Positions 52,512 through 62,569 of a stretch of 64,000 nt of DNA are shown one piece after another (the stretch's first letter is position 1; each line of letters opens with the position of its first letter). Source of the DNA: Halomarina halobia (GTDB lineage Archaea > Halobacteriota > Halobacteria > Halobacteriales > Haloarculaceae); the NCBI RefSeq assembly GCF_029338575.1, contig NZ_CP119992.1, positions 2,604,001-2,668,000 of the forward strand, given 5' to 3'. The position numbers and the translations under genes were made by a program. The notes under the pieces were generated by a model. The model did not search any database, was not told where the DNA came from, and saw only the letters and a list, made by a program, of their open reading frames with translations.

Positions 52512-54272
52512 ATGGACTCGGCGGCAGTGCGCGAGCGAGCGGGCGAGTTGCCCCGCTCCCCCGGCGTCTACCTCTTTCTCGACGACCGCGAGGTCGTCCT
52601 CTACGTCGGGAAGGCGGTCGAGTTGCGCGCCCGCGTGCGCTCCTACGCCGACCCGCGGAGCGCGCGCATCCGTCGGATGGTCGAGCGGGCGCGGGGGATC
52701 GACTTCGCCGTCACGGACACGGAGACGCAGGCGCTCCTGCTCGAGGCGAACCTCATCAAGCGCCACCAGCCGCGGTACAACGTCCGCCTGAAGGACGACA
52801 AGTCCTACCCGCTGGTGCAGCTCACGGACCACGAGTTCCCCCGCATCGAGGTGACGCGCGACCCGGACGACTCGGCCACCGTCTACGGCCCCTACACCGA
52901 CAAGGGACGGGTCGACACCGTGGTGAAGGCGCTGCGCGAGACCTACGGCGTCCGGGGCTGTTCGGACCACAAGTTCGCCGGCCGGAACCGCCCCTGCCTG
53001 GACTACGACATCGGCCTCTGTACGGCCCCGTGCACCGGGGAGATCACCCGCGAGGGGTACGTCGCGGACGTCGAGTCGGTGAAGCGCTTCTTCGAGGGGG
53101 AGGCGGGCGTGCTGGCCGACCCGATCCGCCGGGCGATGGAGGCGGCGAGCCAGGATCGGCAGTTCGAGCGGGCGGCCCACCTGCGCGACCGCCTCGCCGC
53201 GGTCGAGGCGTTCCACGGGGGCGGCGGCGAGGCGGTCGTCGCCCGCGACCGGCGGACGGTGGACGTGCTCGGGGTCGCAATCGAGGGCGAGCGGGCGACC
53301 GTCGCCCGCCTGCGCAGCGAGGACGGGAAGCTCGTCGACCGCGAGCGCCACACCCTCTCGACGCCCGGAGACGACGGCGAGACGGACGGCGTCGCGGGCG
53401 TACTCGCCGCGTTCGTCCCGCAGTACTACGCCGAGCGCGCGCTCCCCGACGAACTACTCGTCCCGGAGCGCCCGGAGGGCGAGGAGGTCGCCGCGTGGCT
53501 GGAGCGCGAGGGCGTCTCGCTGCGCGTTCCCGGCGCGGGGCGGGAGGCGACGCTGGTCGATCTCGCGCTGAAGAACGCCCGAGGCGGCGTGGGTCGCCGC
53601 GACGAGGCCGGTGCCCTCGCTGACGCGCTCGCGGCCGCCTACCCCGACCTCCCGGCGCGGATCGAGCGGATCGAGGGGTTCGACGTGAGCCACGCGCAGG
53701 GTCGGGCGGTCGTCGGCTCGAACGTCGCGTTCGTCGGTGGCTCGCCCAAGAAGGGCGACTACCGGCGGAAGAAGCTCGACGACCGCAACGACGACTACGC
53801 GAACATGCGTGATCTGGTGCACTGGCGGGCGGACCGGGCGGTCGCGGGGCGCGACGAGCGCCCCGACCCGGACCTCCTGCTGATCGACGGTGGGGAGGGA
53901 CAGCTCGCGGCGGCCCGCGAGGCGCTCGCCGACGCCGGGTGGGACGTGCCAGCCGTCGGCCTCGCCAAGCGCGAGGAGCGGGTGATCACGCCGGAGGGAT
54001 CGTACGACTGGCCGGGAGACGCCCCCCACCTCCACCTGCTCCAGCGGGTGCGCGACGAGGCCCACCGGTTCGCGGTCCAGTACCACCAGACGCTGCGCGA
54101 CGAGGTGCGGACCGTGCTCGACGACGTGCCCGGCGTCGGCCCGCGGACGCGGCGTCGGCTGCTCCGGCGGTTCGGCAGCGTGGAGAACGTGCGCGAGGCG
54201 ACCGTCGAGGACCTGACGAGCGTCGAGGGGGTCGGCCCGAAGACCGCCGAGACGCTGCGGCGTCGGCTCTAG
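52512..54272 (+). CDS. uvrC: Excinuclease ABC subunit C
   Basis: The 586-residue nuclease has the GIY-YIG domain at its start ([20 protein letters not shown], about 16-35, with [20 protein letters not shown]). A Cys-rich loop follows ([20 protein letters not shown]), then a UVR segment ([20 protein letters not shown]). The RNase H-like domain has [16 protein letters not shown] and [13 protein letters not shown], and tandem helix-hairpin-helices end the protein. It makes both cuts around UvrB-marked damage. uvrB is also in this window, 2.8 kb further on the other strand. Confidence 0.97.
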   Translation: MDSAAVRERAGELPRSPGVYLFLDDREVVLYVGKAVELRARVRSYADPRSARIRRMVERARGIDFAVTDTETQALLLEANLIKRHQPRYNVRLKDDKSYPLVQLTDHEFPRIEVTRDPDDSATVYGPYTDKGRVDTVVKALRETYGVRGCSDHKFAGRNRPCLDYDIGLCTAPCTGEITREGYVADVESVKRFFEGEAGVLADPIRRAMEAASQDRQFERAAHLRDRLAAVEAFHGGGGEAVVARDRRTVDVLGVAIEGERATVARLRSEDGKLVDRERHTLSTPGDDGETDGVAGVLAAFVPQYYAERALPDELLVPERPEGEEVAAWLEREGVSLRVPGAGREATLVDLALKNARGGVGRRDEAGALADALAAAYPDLPARIERIEGFDVSHAQGRAVVGSNVAFVGGSPKKGDYRRKKLDDRNDDYANMRDLVHWRADRAVAGRDERPDPDLLLIDGGEGQLAAAREALADAGWDVPAVGLAKREERVITPEGSYDWPGDAPHLHLLQRVRDEAHRFAVQYHQTLRDEVRTVLDDVPGVGPRTRRRLLRRFGSVENVREATVEDLTSVEGVGPKTAETLRRRL

Positions 54273-54302
54273 TCGACCGGTTCGACGACGGGCGAGCCCC
54301 CG

Positions 54303-55250
54303 TCAGTCCGCGTCCGCCGTCCCGCGCTCGGCGGGGAACGGCGAGAGGTGCGCCTCCACGTCCTCGCGTCGATCCTCCAGCCAGACGGGGAGCATCAGCT
54401 CGCGCCCGAGTTCGCTCGGCTCCTCGTCGACGGTGAAGCCGGGGTCGTCGGTCGCGAGTTCGAACGCGCACCCGCCGGGTTCGCGGAAGTAGAGCGACCG
54501 GAAGTACCGTCGGTCGACCACGGGCGAGACGTTCGTCCCGAGCGCGGCGATGGCCTCGCCCAGTTCGGCCTGCTCGGCCGCCGACTCGACGCGGAACGCG
54601 ACGTGGTGAACGTGCCCCGGGCCGACCGGCGCGGGCCCCGTCTCGACCCGGCGGACGATGTCGAGGACGCTTCCCACGCGCCCGACGCTCCGGTAGCGCA
54701 GGCGGTCCCCGTCCGTCCCGTCGAGCGCGTACCCCAGCGAGTCCTCCACGAACCGCGCCGTCGCCTCGGGGTCCTCCACGGCGACGGTGACGCCGAAGAG
54801 CCCGCGAACGGCCTCGGTCGTCGGGACGCTCCCGCCGGTCCACGGCTCGACGCCGCCGTCGACCGCCACGAGTTCCAGCGAGAGGCCGTCGGGGTCGGTG
54901 AACGAGAGCACGGGCAGATCGAACCGCTCGCCGCGGGTCACTTCGACGCCGTGGGCGCGGAGGCGATCGATCCAGTACCCGTGGGACTGTGGCGGGACGA
55001 CGAACCCGAAGGCGGTCACTTCGCCCGTCGTGGGCTGTTCGACGTCGTCGGCGTCGGACCACGGCGAGAAGGTCAGGATCGTTCCGGGCGCGCCGGTCCC
55101 GTTACCGTAGTAGAGGTGGTGCGCGTACGGGTCATCTGTGGCGACGGTCTGCTTCACGAGGCGCAGGCCGAGCAGGTCCCGGTAGAACGCGAGGTTGCGG
55201 TCGAGCGACTCGGTGAAGGCCGTCACGTGGTGGAGTCCGCGGATCGTCAT
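54303..55250 (-). CDS. Ring-cleaving dioxygenase, VOC (glyoxalase) superfamily
   Basis: The ATG at 55250 gives 315 residues with two VOC domains. The first starts IRGLHHVTAFTESLDRNLAF, supplying the first metal His, and contains LSFTDPDGLSLELVAVDGG. The second contains GHVHHVAFRVESAAEQAELG and YFREPGGCAFELATDDPGF, supplying the remaining His and Glu. This is the layout of the PcpA/MhqO-type dioxygenases acting on hydroquinones. The substrate is unproven. An adjacent DsrE-type gene may be co-transcribed. Confidence 0.9.
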   Translation of the reverse strand: MTIRGLHHVTAFTESLDRNLAFYRDLLGLRLVKQTVATDDPYAHHLYYGNGTGAPGTILTFSPWSDADDVEQPTTGEVTAFGFVVPPQSHGYWIDRLRAHGVEVTRGERFDLPVLSFTDPDGLSLELVAVDGGVEPWTGGSVPTTEAVRGLFGVTVAVEDPEATARFVEDSLGYALDGTDGDRLRYRSVGRVGSVLDIVRRVETGPAPVGPGHVHHVAFRVESAAEQAELGEAIAALGTNVSPVVDRRYFRSLYFREPGGCAFELATDDPGFTVDEEPSELGRELMLPVWLEDRREDVEAHLSPFPAERGTADAD

Positions 55251-55281
55251 AGTGTGATGTCCGGTCGCCGCGCCCGACCCG

Positions 55282-55620
55282 TCAGGGGACCTTGACGTAG
55301 TGGTACCCCGACGCCTGCAACTTCGAGACCGTGCCGATCCCCGAACTACCGGGTTCGACGCCCGCGAGCAGGTCGGCCGTCGGGATCTCCCGCGTCCGCA
55401 GCGAGTTGCCGCAGGCGTAGAAGTCGACGGCACCGTCGAGGTCGGCCACGTCGTCGGCGTGCGTCGATCCCTCGACGAGCATCCACACGGCGTCGCCGTT
55501 GGCGACGAAGGCGACCGACTCCAGGGGGACGGTGTCGTCGCCCAGGAGGTTGCGCGCGTTCGCGAGCGCGTGTCCCCGGTCGTCGTCCGATCCGCTCGAA
55601 CAGTGCAAGACGACGTTCAT
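55282..55620 (-). CDS. DsrE/DsrF-like small sulfur-relay-fold protein
   Basis: A 112-residue protein, MNVVLHCSSGSDDDRGHALA onward, with the alternating alpha/beta DsrE fold. The conserved Cys is in AVDFYACGNSLRTREI (about residue 71); a second is at position 7. Related proteins carry or transfer sulfur, or act as uncharacterised peroxide-responsive factors. It is 31 nt upstream of the dioxygenase gene on the same strand. Confidence 0.82.
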   Translation of the reverse strand: MNVVLHCSSGSDDDRGHALANARNLLGDDTVPLESVAFVANGDAVWMLVEGSTHADDVADLDGAVDFYACGNSLRTREIPTADLLAGVEPGSSGIGTVSKLQASGYHYVKVP

Positions 55621-55779
55621 CGCTACTAGACATGTTGGCACGGGGCATAAGCTAGGGGTACTAGCCGTCGCGCGATGTCCCGGTGGTCCCCTCGGAATCG
55701 CTCGCCGCCGGCCGTCGGCGGACGCGTGACAGGTAACTCGCCCGAAACGTTTACCCCCGTCTCGGTCGAATCCTCGGAC

Positions 55780-56946
55780 ATGAGTCAGCGCGGCGTGTTC
55801 TACGAACTCGGGCGGGCCTCGGCGTGGCTGAACGCCGTCGAGGGACCCAGACCGAGCGGGGCCGGTCGGCCCGCCGTCGGGGTCGCGGCCCTCGCCGCGC
55901 TGGGGGTCGCGTACGTCGCGGGGTTCGTCAGTTTCGCCGTCTTCGCGGTCGCCCTCTCTCTCCTACTCGCCGTCGCCACCGTCGTGAGCGCGGTCGAACT
56001 CGTGCAGGCGTACGAGCGGCGCGCGCTCACCGTCTTCGGCGCGTATCGGGGGTTGCTCGCCCCGGGTCTCCACTTCGTCCCGCCGTTCGTCTCGCGCACC
56101 TACCGGTTCGACGTGCGGACGGAGGCGCTCGACGTACCGACCCAGGAGGCAATCACCCGCGACAACTCGCCGGTCAGGGCCGACGCCGTCCTCTACGTGC
56201 GCGTCGTGGACGCCGAGCGGGCGTTCCTCGGCGTGGACGACTACCGCCGGGCGACGCTCTACCTCGCCCAGACCACCCTCCGGGCGGTGCTCGGCGACAT
56301 GGACCTCGACGACACGCTCTCCCGTCGGGAGGCGATCAACGCCCGGATCCAGGAGCAGCTGGACGAGCCGACCGACGCGTGGGGCGTGCGCGTCGAGGCG
56401 GTCGAGGTGCGCGAGGTGCGACCCAGTTCGGGCGTCGTCGACGCGATGGAGCAGCAGAGCGCCGCCGAGCGCCGCCGCCGCGCCATGATCCTCGAGGCCC
56501 AGGGCGAGCGGGTCAGCGCCATCGAGCGCGCCGAGGGCGCGAAGCGGGCGAACGTCATCCGCGCGCAGGGCGAGAAGCGCGCGCGTGTCCTCGAGGCCCA
56601 GGGCGACGCCGTCTCGACCGTCCTCCGCGCCAGGGCGGCCGAGTCGATGGGCGAGCGCGCCATCGTCGAGAAGGGCATGGAGACGCTCGAGCGCATCGGC
56701 CGGTCGCCCTCCACCACGGTCGTCCTCCCGCAGGAGCTCACCTCGCTGCTCGGGCGCTACGGCAGGCACCTCTCGGGGAGCGACGCGCGCGACGGCGCGC
56801 CGGTCCTCGAGGGCCGGGCGTTCGACGCCGAGACGCGCGAACTGCTCGGGCTCGACGACTTCGCGGGGGAGTTCGACGCCGACGCGATTCCGATCGAGAT
56901 CGAGGACGATACCGGGAAGATCGACGAGGAGGCCGTCGAGCGGTAG
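55780..56946 (+). CDS. SPFH/Band 7 (stomatin-like) membrane protein
   Basis: The ATG at 55780 gives 388 residues. A short cytoplasmic start is followed by two adjacent hydrophobic stretches (about 33-75). The SPFH domain then includes VELVQAYERRALTVFGAYRG, LAPGLHFVPPFVSRTYRFDV and VPTQEAITRDNSPVRADAVL. Residues about 225-300 are a coiled coil with repeated AQGEKRARVLEAQGDA segments. Stomatins assemble membrane microdomain scaffolds; no protease (NfeD) partner gene adjoins. The acidic tail is haloarchaeal. Confidence 0.9.
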   Translation: MSQRGVFYELGRASAWLNAVEGPRPSGAGRPAVGVAALAALGVAYVAGFVSFAVFAVALSLLLAVATVVSAVELVQAYERRALTVFGAYRGLLAPGLHFVPPFVSRTYRFDVRTEALDVPTQEAITRDNSPVRADAVLYVRVVDAERAFLGVDDYRRATLYLAQTTLRAVLGDMDLDDTLSRREAINARIQEQLDEPTDAWGVRVEAVEVREVRPSSGVVDAMEQQSAAERRRRAMILEAQGERVSAIERAEGAKRANVIRAQGEKRARVLEAQGDAVSTVLRARAAESMGERAIVEKGMETLERIGRSPSTTVVLPQELTSLLGRYGRHLSGSDARDGAPVLEGRAFDAETRELLGLDDFAGEFDADAIPIEIEDDTGKIDEEAVER

Positions 56947-57032
56947 TCCTCGCGCGTGGTCGCACTCCTCGATCGTCGTAGGTAGCCGTCCGGGGTCCGT
57001 TCCGTCGGAAGCGGTGTCGCGGTTCCTCGCGC

Positions 57033-59090
57033 CTAGAACTCGCCCTCCGGGGCGGGGACGCCATCGTCCTCCCGGTCAAGTTCGTACGCCCGCCGCACCT
57101 CCCGGATGCGGTCGCGGATGTCGGCGGCGAGTTCGAACTCCAGGTTCTCCGCCGCCTCGCGCATCCGGGCTTCGAGTTCGGCGACGTACTCCTCGGCCTC
57201 CTCGGGGCTGTCGGGCTCGACGCCCGCCACGGAACTGGTGTCCGTCTTGCTCCCCGGGAGGTTCGTCTCGCCGACCGCCTTGTCGATGGTCCGGGGGGTG
57301 TGGCCGTGCTCCTCGTTGAACTCGCGCTGGATCTCGCGGCGTCGCCGGGTCTCCTCGATCGCGTCGGCCATCGCGTCGGTCGTCTCGTCGGCGTACAGCA
57401 CCACCTCGCCGTTGACGTTGCGGGCGGCCCGACCCATCGTCTGGATCAGGGTGGTCGTCGAGCGCAGGAACCCCTGCTGGTCGGCGTCGAGGACGGCGAC
57501 GAGCGACACCTCGGGGATGTCGAGGCCCTCCCGGAGGAGGTTGATGCCGACGAGGACGTCGAACTCCCCCAGTCGGAGACCGCGGACGAGTTCGTGGCGC
57601 TCCAGGGTGTCCGTCTCGTCGTGCATGTACTCGACGGCGACGCCCGCCTCCTCTAGGTACTCGGTGAGGTCCTCGGCCATGCGCTTGGTCAGCGTGGTCA
57701 CCAGCACGCGCTCGTCGTCGGCCACGCGCCCGTCGATGCGCGCCATGAGGTCGTCCACCTGTCCCTCCGCGGGCGAGACCTCCACCCGCGGGTCCACGAG
57801 GTGGGTGGGGCGGACGATCTGCTCGACCACCTGCTCGCTGCGCTCGCGCTCGTAGTCCCCCGGCGTCGCGCTCACGTAGAGCAGGTCGCCGGCCCGCTCC
57901 TCGAACTCCTCGAAGGTGAGCGGGCGGTTGTCGTACGCCGTCGGGAGGCGAAAGCCGTTCTCCACGAGCGAGTCCTTGCGCGACTTGTCGCCGGCGAACT
58001 GGCCCTTCACCTGCGGGAGCGTCACGTGCGACTCGTCGACGACGGTGAGGAAGTCGTCGGGGAAGTAATCGAGCAGGGTGTACGGCGCGTCGCCGGAGTC
58101 CCGATCCGAGAGGTGGACGGAGTAGTTCTCGATGCCCGAGCAGTACCCCGCCTCCCGCAGCATCTCGAGGTCGAAGGTGGTGCGCTCCTCGATGCGCTGG
58201 GCGGCGAGCAGGTCGCCCTGGCGCTCGAAGTACCGCACGCGCTCGTGCATCAGTTCCTCGATCTCGCCGATCGCGCGTTCCAGTCGGTCCTCGGGGATCG
58301 AGTAGTGCTCCGCGGGGTGGACGAGCACGGCCCGCTGTTCGCCCCTCGACTCCCCCTCCAGCGTGTCGATCTTCTGCATCCGGTCGATCTCGTCGCCCCA
58401 GAACTCGATCCGGACGGCGTAGCGCCCGTACATGGGGAACACCTCGACGGTGTCCCCGCGAACGCGGAACGCCCCCTGCGTGAAGTCCACGTCGTTGCGC
58501 TCGTAGTTGAGGTCCACGAGTCGGCCCAGCAACTCGTCGCGGTCGATCTCCTGGCCGACCTCGAGACGCAGCGCCATGTCCTCGTAGTTGCGCGGGTCGC
58601 CGAGGCCGTAGATCGCCGACACGGAGGCGACCACGATCACGTCGTCGCGGGTGAGCAGCGAGCGCGTCGCGGAGTGGCGCAGCCGGTCGATCTCGTCGTT
58701 GATCGAGGCGTCCTTGTCGATGTAGGTGTCCGTCTGCTCGACGTACGCCTCCGGCTGGTAGTAGTCGTAGTAGGAGACGAAGTACTCGACCGCGTTGTCG
58801 GGGAACAGCGACCGGAACTCGTCGTAGAGCTGGGCCGCGAGCGTCTTGTTGTGTGCGAGCACCAGCGTCGGCTTCTGCACCTCCTCGATAACCCACGCGA
58901 CGGTGTTGGTCTTCCCCGACCCCGTCACGCCGAGGAGGGTCTGCTCGCGCATCCCGCTCTCGTATCCGGACGCCAACTGCTCGATAGCTTCCGGTTGATC
59001 GCCCGCCGGCTCGAACGGCGCGTCCACGCGAAACGGTCTGTCGAGTCCGGGACGGTCCGGCTGGAGCGGGCCGGAGCCTGTGTCGCTCAT
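57033..59090 (-). CDS. uvrB: Excinuclease ABC subunit B
   Basis: From the ATG at 59090 the protein has 685 residues. Walker A is [19 protein letters not shown] (about 42-60) and the damage-probing beta-hairpin region is [20 protein letters not shown]. The DESH box is [18 protein letters not shown], and motifs V-VI are in [20 protein letters not shown] and [15 protein letters not shown]. The C-terminal UVR domain ([20 protein letters not shown]) binds UvrC. An upstream in-frame extension to 59255 enters repeat DNA and is not used. It verifies damage and loads UvrC. Confidence 0.97.
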   Translation of the reverse strand: MSDTGSGPLQPDRPGLDRPFRVDAPFEPAGDQPEAIEQLASGYESGMREQTLLGVTGSGKTNTVAWVIEEVQKPTLVLAHNKTLAAQLYDEFRSLFPDNAVEYFVSYYDYYQPEAYVEQTDTYIDKDASINDEIDRLRHSATRSLLTRDDVIVVASVSAIYGLGDPRNYEDMALRLEVGQEIDRDELLGRLVDLNYERNDVDFTQGAFRVRGDTVEVFPMYGRYAVRIEFWGDEIDRMQKIDTLEGESRGEQRAVLVHPAEHYSIPEDRLERAIGEIEELMHERVRYFERQGDLLAAQRIEERTTFDLEMLREAGYCSGIENYSVHLSDRDSGDAPYTLLDYFPDDFLTVVDESHVTLPQVKGQFAGDKSRKDSLVENGFRLPTAYDNRPLTFEEFEERAGDLLYVSATPGDYERERSEQVVEQIVRPTHLVDPRVEVSPAEGQVDDLMARIDGRVADDERVLVTTLTKRMAEDLTEYLEEAGVAVEYMHDETDTLERHELVRGLRLGEFDVLVGINLLREGLDIPEVSLVAVLDADQQGFLRSTTTLIQTMGRAARNVNGEVVLYADETTDAMADAIEETRRRREIQREFNEEHGHTPRTIDKAVGETNLPGSKTDTSSVAGVEPDSPEEAEEYVAELEARMREAAENLEFELAADIRDRIREVRRAYELDREDDGVPAPEGEF

Positions 59091-59189
59091 TGCCTGAGGG
59101 TGGAGACGGACGTACTTCAGCGGTGCGCTCGCGGAGTGAAGGTGAACGACGCGCTGACCGCTCGTCGGGGACCTCGACCCGTCGAACGG

Positions 59190-59310
59190 CGACGCGAACA
59201 CCTCCGAAGCCCTCGCGCTCACGACCCTGCTCACGGCGCTTCGCGCCGTTCGCACGTCTCTCGCTGCGGGCGGCTCGCCACGCTCCCCGCTCCGCTGCAG
59301 TACTGAGTGG
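59190..59310. repeat. Partial family-2 element upstream of uvrB
   Basis: GAACACCTCCGAAGCCCTCG (59197-59216) matches, with one change, GAACACCTCGAAAGCCCTCG in the 30999-31333 element. A hairpin CGGCGCTTCGCGCCG follows near 59235-59249. No terminal inverted repeats are evident, so this is a fragment or distant relative. The remainder of 59310-59520 shows no gene. Confidence 0.45.
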
Positions 59311-59529
59311 GTGAGACTCGCTCCGCTCGTCTCGCCGCGTTCCGCTCGCGCTGTCGCCGGCCATCGACGGGCTTCCAGCGATCCCTCTAGTCCCGCCCGG
59401 CTCGCAAAACCGTCGATCCCCTGCCCCGAGAACGCTCGCCTACGCCGGGACGCGAAGCGTCTGCCTGCTCTCGTTCGCTTTGCTCACGACCCCTCGATTC
59501 CGCCGGGGAGCAGCGCCGCTGACGAACCA

Positions 59530-60084
59530 TCCCACCGCCGTCGCCAGCGTGGCATCCGTGAGCGAGCCAGCGACGCTGGCGAGCGAGCGGACGCGTCGAA
59601 CTCTCGAAGGAGCGGAGCGACTGAGGGGGTGAGACGCGGTTTTGGTCCAGCTTTTACCAGGGAGTCGGGCGCGACCGCGAAGCGTGTCGGGCCCGGCGAC
59701 CGTCACCAGAACGCTCCGCGTTCTGGTTGGCTGCACGAGAGCTTCGCTCTCGTGAACGCAGTAAAAGGTGGGCGTGCAGGCGACCCCGCGGGCTGCCCGC
59801 AGGGTGTGGGGTCGCGCAACCGCGGAGCACCCCGCGACGAACGTTACGTCACGGGGGCCTCTGGTCCCGCTCTCGGGTATAAAGGTACGGACGGAGCGAA
59901 CGCTCTGGGCAACCTGAACACCGCTGACGCCAGCGCGGCAGCCGTGAGTGAGCGCCGCAGGCGCGAACGAGCGGGCCGAGGAGTCACCGAAGGGAACAAC
60001 GAGGCTTTTGGTCCAGATTTTGCCAGGGAGCCGTCAGCGACCGTGAAGCGTGTCGCTGACAGGCGACCGTAGCAAAAGGTGGTT
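59530..60084. repeat. Family-1 element, copy E, with two hairpin modules
   Basis: In plus orientation the region has CGTCGCCAGCGTGGCATC (about 59540), then a first hairpin module from GGTCCAGCTTTTACCAGG (59645) to AGTAAAAGGTGGGCG (about 59760). The core follows, with GGGTGTGGGGTCGCGCAACC and GGTATAAAGGTACGGACGG (about 59876-59894), then GCTGACGCCAGCGCGGCA. A second hairpin module runs from GGTCCAGATTTTGCCAGG (60011) to GCAAAAGGTGG (60072-60082), immediately beside the eL40 stop. Extra nested hairpins (AGAACGC/GCGTTCT, CGAGAGC/GCTCTCG) lie in the first module. No gene is seen. Confidence 0.78.
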
Positions 60085-60234
60085 TTAGACCGCGCGGCGC
60101 TCCTTCGCCTTCTGGCGGAGGTGCTTGTAGCCGCACTTGCGACAGCGCTTCGCGCGCGGCGGGTTGCGGGCGTTACAGCGCATGCAGATCTGCTTCTGGA
60201 GGAGTCGCTTCTCTGCTTCCGGGAAACTGGCCAT
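60085..60234 (-). CDS. rpl40e: Large-subunit ribosomal protein eL40
   Basis: The 49-residue protein reads [20 protein letters not shown] then [20 protein letters not shown] and ends KERRAV. Four cysteines (C-x2-C and C-x2-C) form the zinc finger that defines archaeal L40e, and basic residues surround it for rRNA binding. The length matches the family. The family-1 hairpin module begins 2 nt after its stop, where it may serve as terminator. Confidence 0.95.
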   Translation of the reverse strand: MASFPEAEKRLLQKQICMRCNARNPPRAKRCRKCGYKHLRQKAKERRAV

Positions 60235-60325
60235 GTGCGAACGTCTCGATACTCGCGGTTAAGGATTGCGAGTCGCCCACCGACGGTACGCGGGCACCTA
60301 AGGGGCTCGCCGCCCTTTCGACGGT

Positions 60326-61372
60326 ATGGCGCTGTTCGACCGCCTCGCCGACCTCCCGCTGGTGATAGAGGGCCACGATCGCTCGACGCAGACGCGCGCG
60401 ACGTCGTCCGGGTTCGACCGCACGACGACCACGTTCGCACTCCGCGGCGGGGGCGAGACGGGGAAGGGCGAGGACGTGACCTACGACGCCGAGGACCACG
60501 AGCGCCTCGCCCGGTCGGGGATCGACGCGGACCTCGCGGGCGAGTACACGTTCGCGGAGTTCTCCGACTCGCTGGACGACGAGGCGCTCTTCCCCGAGCC
60601 CCCCGAGCGGGAGACGGGGTACCACTACCGCCGGTGGGCGGTCGAGAGCGCGGCGCTCGACCTGGCGCTCCGGCAGGCCGACGCCGACCTCGCGAGCGCG
60701 CTCGACCTGACGTACGACTCCGTCAGGTTCGTCGTGAGCACGCGCCTCGGCGAGCCGCCCTCCGTCGCCCGCGTCGAGGCGCTCCTCGAGCGCTACCCCG
60801 ACACGGAGTTCAAACTCGACCCGACGAGCGAGTGGGGCGACGGTCTCGTCGACGCGCTGGCGGCCACGGGGCGGGTGCGCATCCTCGACCTGAAGGGCCA
60901 GTACCACGGGACGGAGGTCGACCAGACGCCCGACCCGGCGCTCTACCGGCGGGTGATCCGCGGGTTCCCCGAGGCGGTCGTCGAGGACCCGGCGATCGTC
61001 GAGGGGACGGAGTCGATCGTGACGGACGCCGCCGAGCGCGTCTCGTGGGACGCGCCGATCACGGGCGTCGAGAGCATCCGCGAACTCCCGTTCGAGCCGT
61101 CGTGGCTCAACGTCAAGCCCTCCCGGTTCGGCACCGTCGAGTCGCTGCTCGACAGCGTCGAGTACGCCCTCGATCGGGGGATGAACCTCTACGGCGGCGG
61201 GCAGTTCGAACTCGACGTGGGGCGCGGCCAGGCGCAGGCGCTCGCGTCGGTTCTCTATCCCGACGGACCGAACGACGTCGCCCCCGGCGCGTACAACGAC
61301 CCCGACGTGTCCGAGGGGTTGCCGACCAGCCCCCTCGCGCCGCCGGCCGACCCACGGGGGTTCCGCTGGTAG
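60326..61372 (+). CDS. Enolase-superfamily-like protein of unknown function
   Basis: The 348-residue protein has an N-terminal capping domain and a barrel. Strand-end segments fit the enolase superfamily order: RYPDTEFKLDPTSEWG (about 154-169), RVRILDLKGQYHGTEV, PEAVVEDPAIVEG, PSWLNVKPSRFGTVES and the final NLYGGGQFELDVGRGQAQAL. The acidic and lysine residues are at plausible positions, but catalytic ligands cannot be assigned with confidence. Relatives include dipeptide epimerases and o-succinylbenzoate synthases; no pathway neighbour supports either. The start ATG lies 92 nt from the divergent eL40 gene. Confidence 0.7.
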   Translation: MALFDRLADLPLVIEGHDRSTQTRATSSGFDRTTTTFALRGGGETGKGEDVTYDAEDHERLARSGIDADLAGEYTFAEFSDSLDDEALFPEPPERETGYHYRRWAVESAALDLALRQADADLASALDLTYDSVRFVVSTRLGEPPSVARVEALLERYPDTEFKLDPTSEWGDGLVDALAATGRVRILDLKGQYHGTEVDQTPDPALYRRVIRGFPEAVVEDPAIVEGTESIVTDAAERVSWDAPITGVESIRELPFEPSWLNVKPSRFGTVESLLDSVEYALDRGMNLYGGGQFELDVGRGQAQALASVLYPDGPNDVAPGAYNDPDVSEGLPTSPLAPPADPRGFRW

Positions 61373-61442
61373 CGCCCGAAACCGCCGTCAGTCGGCAGTC
61401 TGCCGGCACTGCGTTCATATCCGCGAACGCCGTATCTCCGGT

Positions 61443-61904
61443 ATGAGTATCGATACCAATCTAGATTCTTCCTCGCGCGTCGAGGAGGTCATCGGCGAGG
61501 TCGCGCGCTGGCCGGGGATCACCGTCGCCGACCACCGCTACGGCGGTCGTGAGTTCCGACTCGGCGAGCGCGAGGTAGGACACGTCCACTACACGGGGAC
61601 CGTCGACATCGCCTTCCCCAAACTCGTCCACGATGCCCTCGTTGACGCGGGCTGGACCGAGGCCCACCACGTCGTTCCTCACTCGACGTGGACCACGTTC
61701 CGCGTTCGCTCCGACGCCGACGTCCAGCGGGCGCTCGACCTCCTGCGCCTGTCGTACCTCTACAACGCGCTGAGCAGGGCCGACACTCCCGATGCTGCGG
61801 CCGCGCTCGACGCCGTCGACCTCGGCGCGGAACTCGACCGCATCGATCCGCCGACGGTCGTTCGCAAGCGCTTCGCCGCCCTCCGGGACCGCGTCGGGTA
61901 CTGA
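61443..61904 (+). CDS. DUF5519 (luciferase-domain-like) family protein
   Basis: The 153-residue protein contains the family pattern VADHRYGGREFRLGEREVGH (about 29-48), VHYTGTVDIAFPKLVHDALV and AHHVVPHSTWTTFRVRSDAD, followed by a helical end with LDLLRLSYLYNALSR. It is cytoplasmic with several conserved His residues. Database names such as luciferase family reflect a distant domain match; no light-producing role is implied. Function unknown. It is 70 nt downstream of the enolase-like gene. Confidence 0.8.
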   Translation: MSIDTNLDSSSRVEEVIGEVARWPGITVADHRYGGREFRLGEREVGHVHYTGTVDIAFPKLVHDALVDAGWTEAHHVVPHSTWTTFRVRSDADVQRALDLLRLSYLYNALSRADTPDAAAALDAVDLGAELDRIDPPTVVRKRFAALRDRVGY

Positions 61905-61927
61905 ACCCGCCCCGTCCGCGATTGCCG

Positions 61928-62431
61928 TTACTCCTCGCCCGCCTCCAGGTACTCCCGCTGGACGGCCACGACCGCAGAGGAGTCCGCGCAGTCGGCGTAG
62001 CGCCGCAGCGGTTCGTCGTTGAGTTCGAGGAAGGTGTGCCCCCAGCGGAACTTCGAGAGGATCCGCTCGGCGTGCTCGCGCTCGCCCAGGATGCACAGCG
62101 CGCCGGCGAACGCCTCGACGGTGTTGAGGCGGAAGGGCGTCCCGTAGCTGACCGGGTTCGCCGCGACCAGGAAGGGGAGCGCGCGGTGGTCGCCGCGCAG
62201 TCGGAACGCCTCCGCCTCGGCCGTCTCCCACGAGCAGTCGAGCGCGACGAGGGTCTCGTGCTCGCGGCCGTCGGCGGGCGAGAGCGCCCGCTCCGCGAAC
62301 GGGTTCAGGACGATTCCCGGCGGCGTGGCGCGCGAGGAGCGGTGCAACTCGGCGAGGTCGAAGCGTGCGAGCTTGCGCGCGCTGCACTTCTTCGGGTCGT
62401 CGTCGCCCTCGTAGCGGACGTGGAGGTGCAC
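61928..62431 (-). CDS. tsr3: Tsr3-type rRNA aminocarboxypropyltransferase
   Basis: The 167-residue protein shows the Tsr3 (DUF367) pattern throughout: [20 protein letters not shown] (about 4-23), [18 protein letters not shown], the signature [20 protein letters not shown] and [40 protein letters not shown] and [18 protein letters not shown] complete it. Tsr3 transfers the aminocarboxypropyl group of S-adenosylmethionine to a small-subunit rRNA uridine late in ribosome maturation. The gene converges on the DUF5519 gene. Confidence 0.93.
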   Translation of the reverse strand: MHLHVRYEGDDDPKKCSARKLARFDLAELHRSSRATPPGIVLNPFAERALSPADGREHETLVALDCSWETAEAEAFRLRGDHRALPFLVAANPVSYGTPFRLNTVEAFAGALCILGEREHAERILSKFRWGHTFLELNDEPLRRYADCADSSAVVAVQREYLEAGEE

Positions 62432-62569
62432 GCCGCGAGTAGCGGGCGCGGGGGGAAAAGCGCCGCGTAAGCGGCTCCGCTACGGAACGGCCGAGCGCCC
62501 GGGAGAGCGCGCACGGTCGACGCGAGCCCCCGGCGGTGTCGGGGTTCCCGACGGCGTCGGCGCTCGCGG

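Noticed and set aside
57076..59364. A 762-codon minus-strand frame alongside uvrB
   Set aside because: Frame-shifted shadow of uvrB with Arg-rich translation and no motif.
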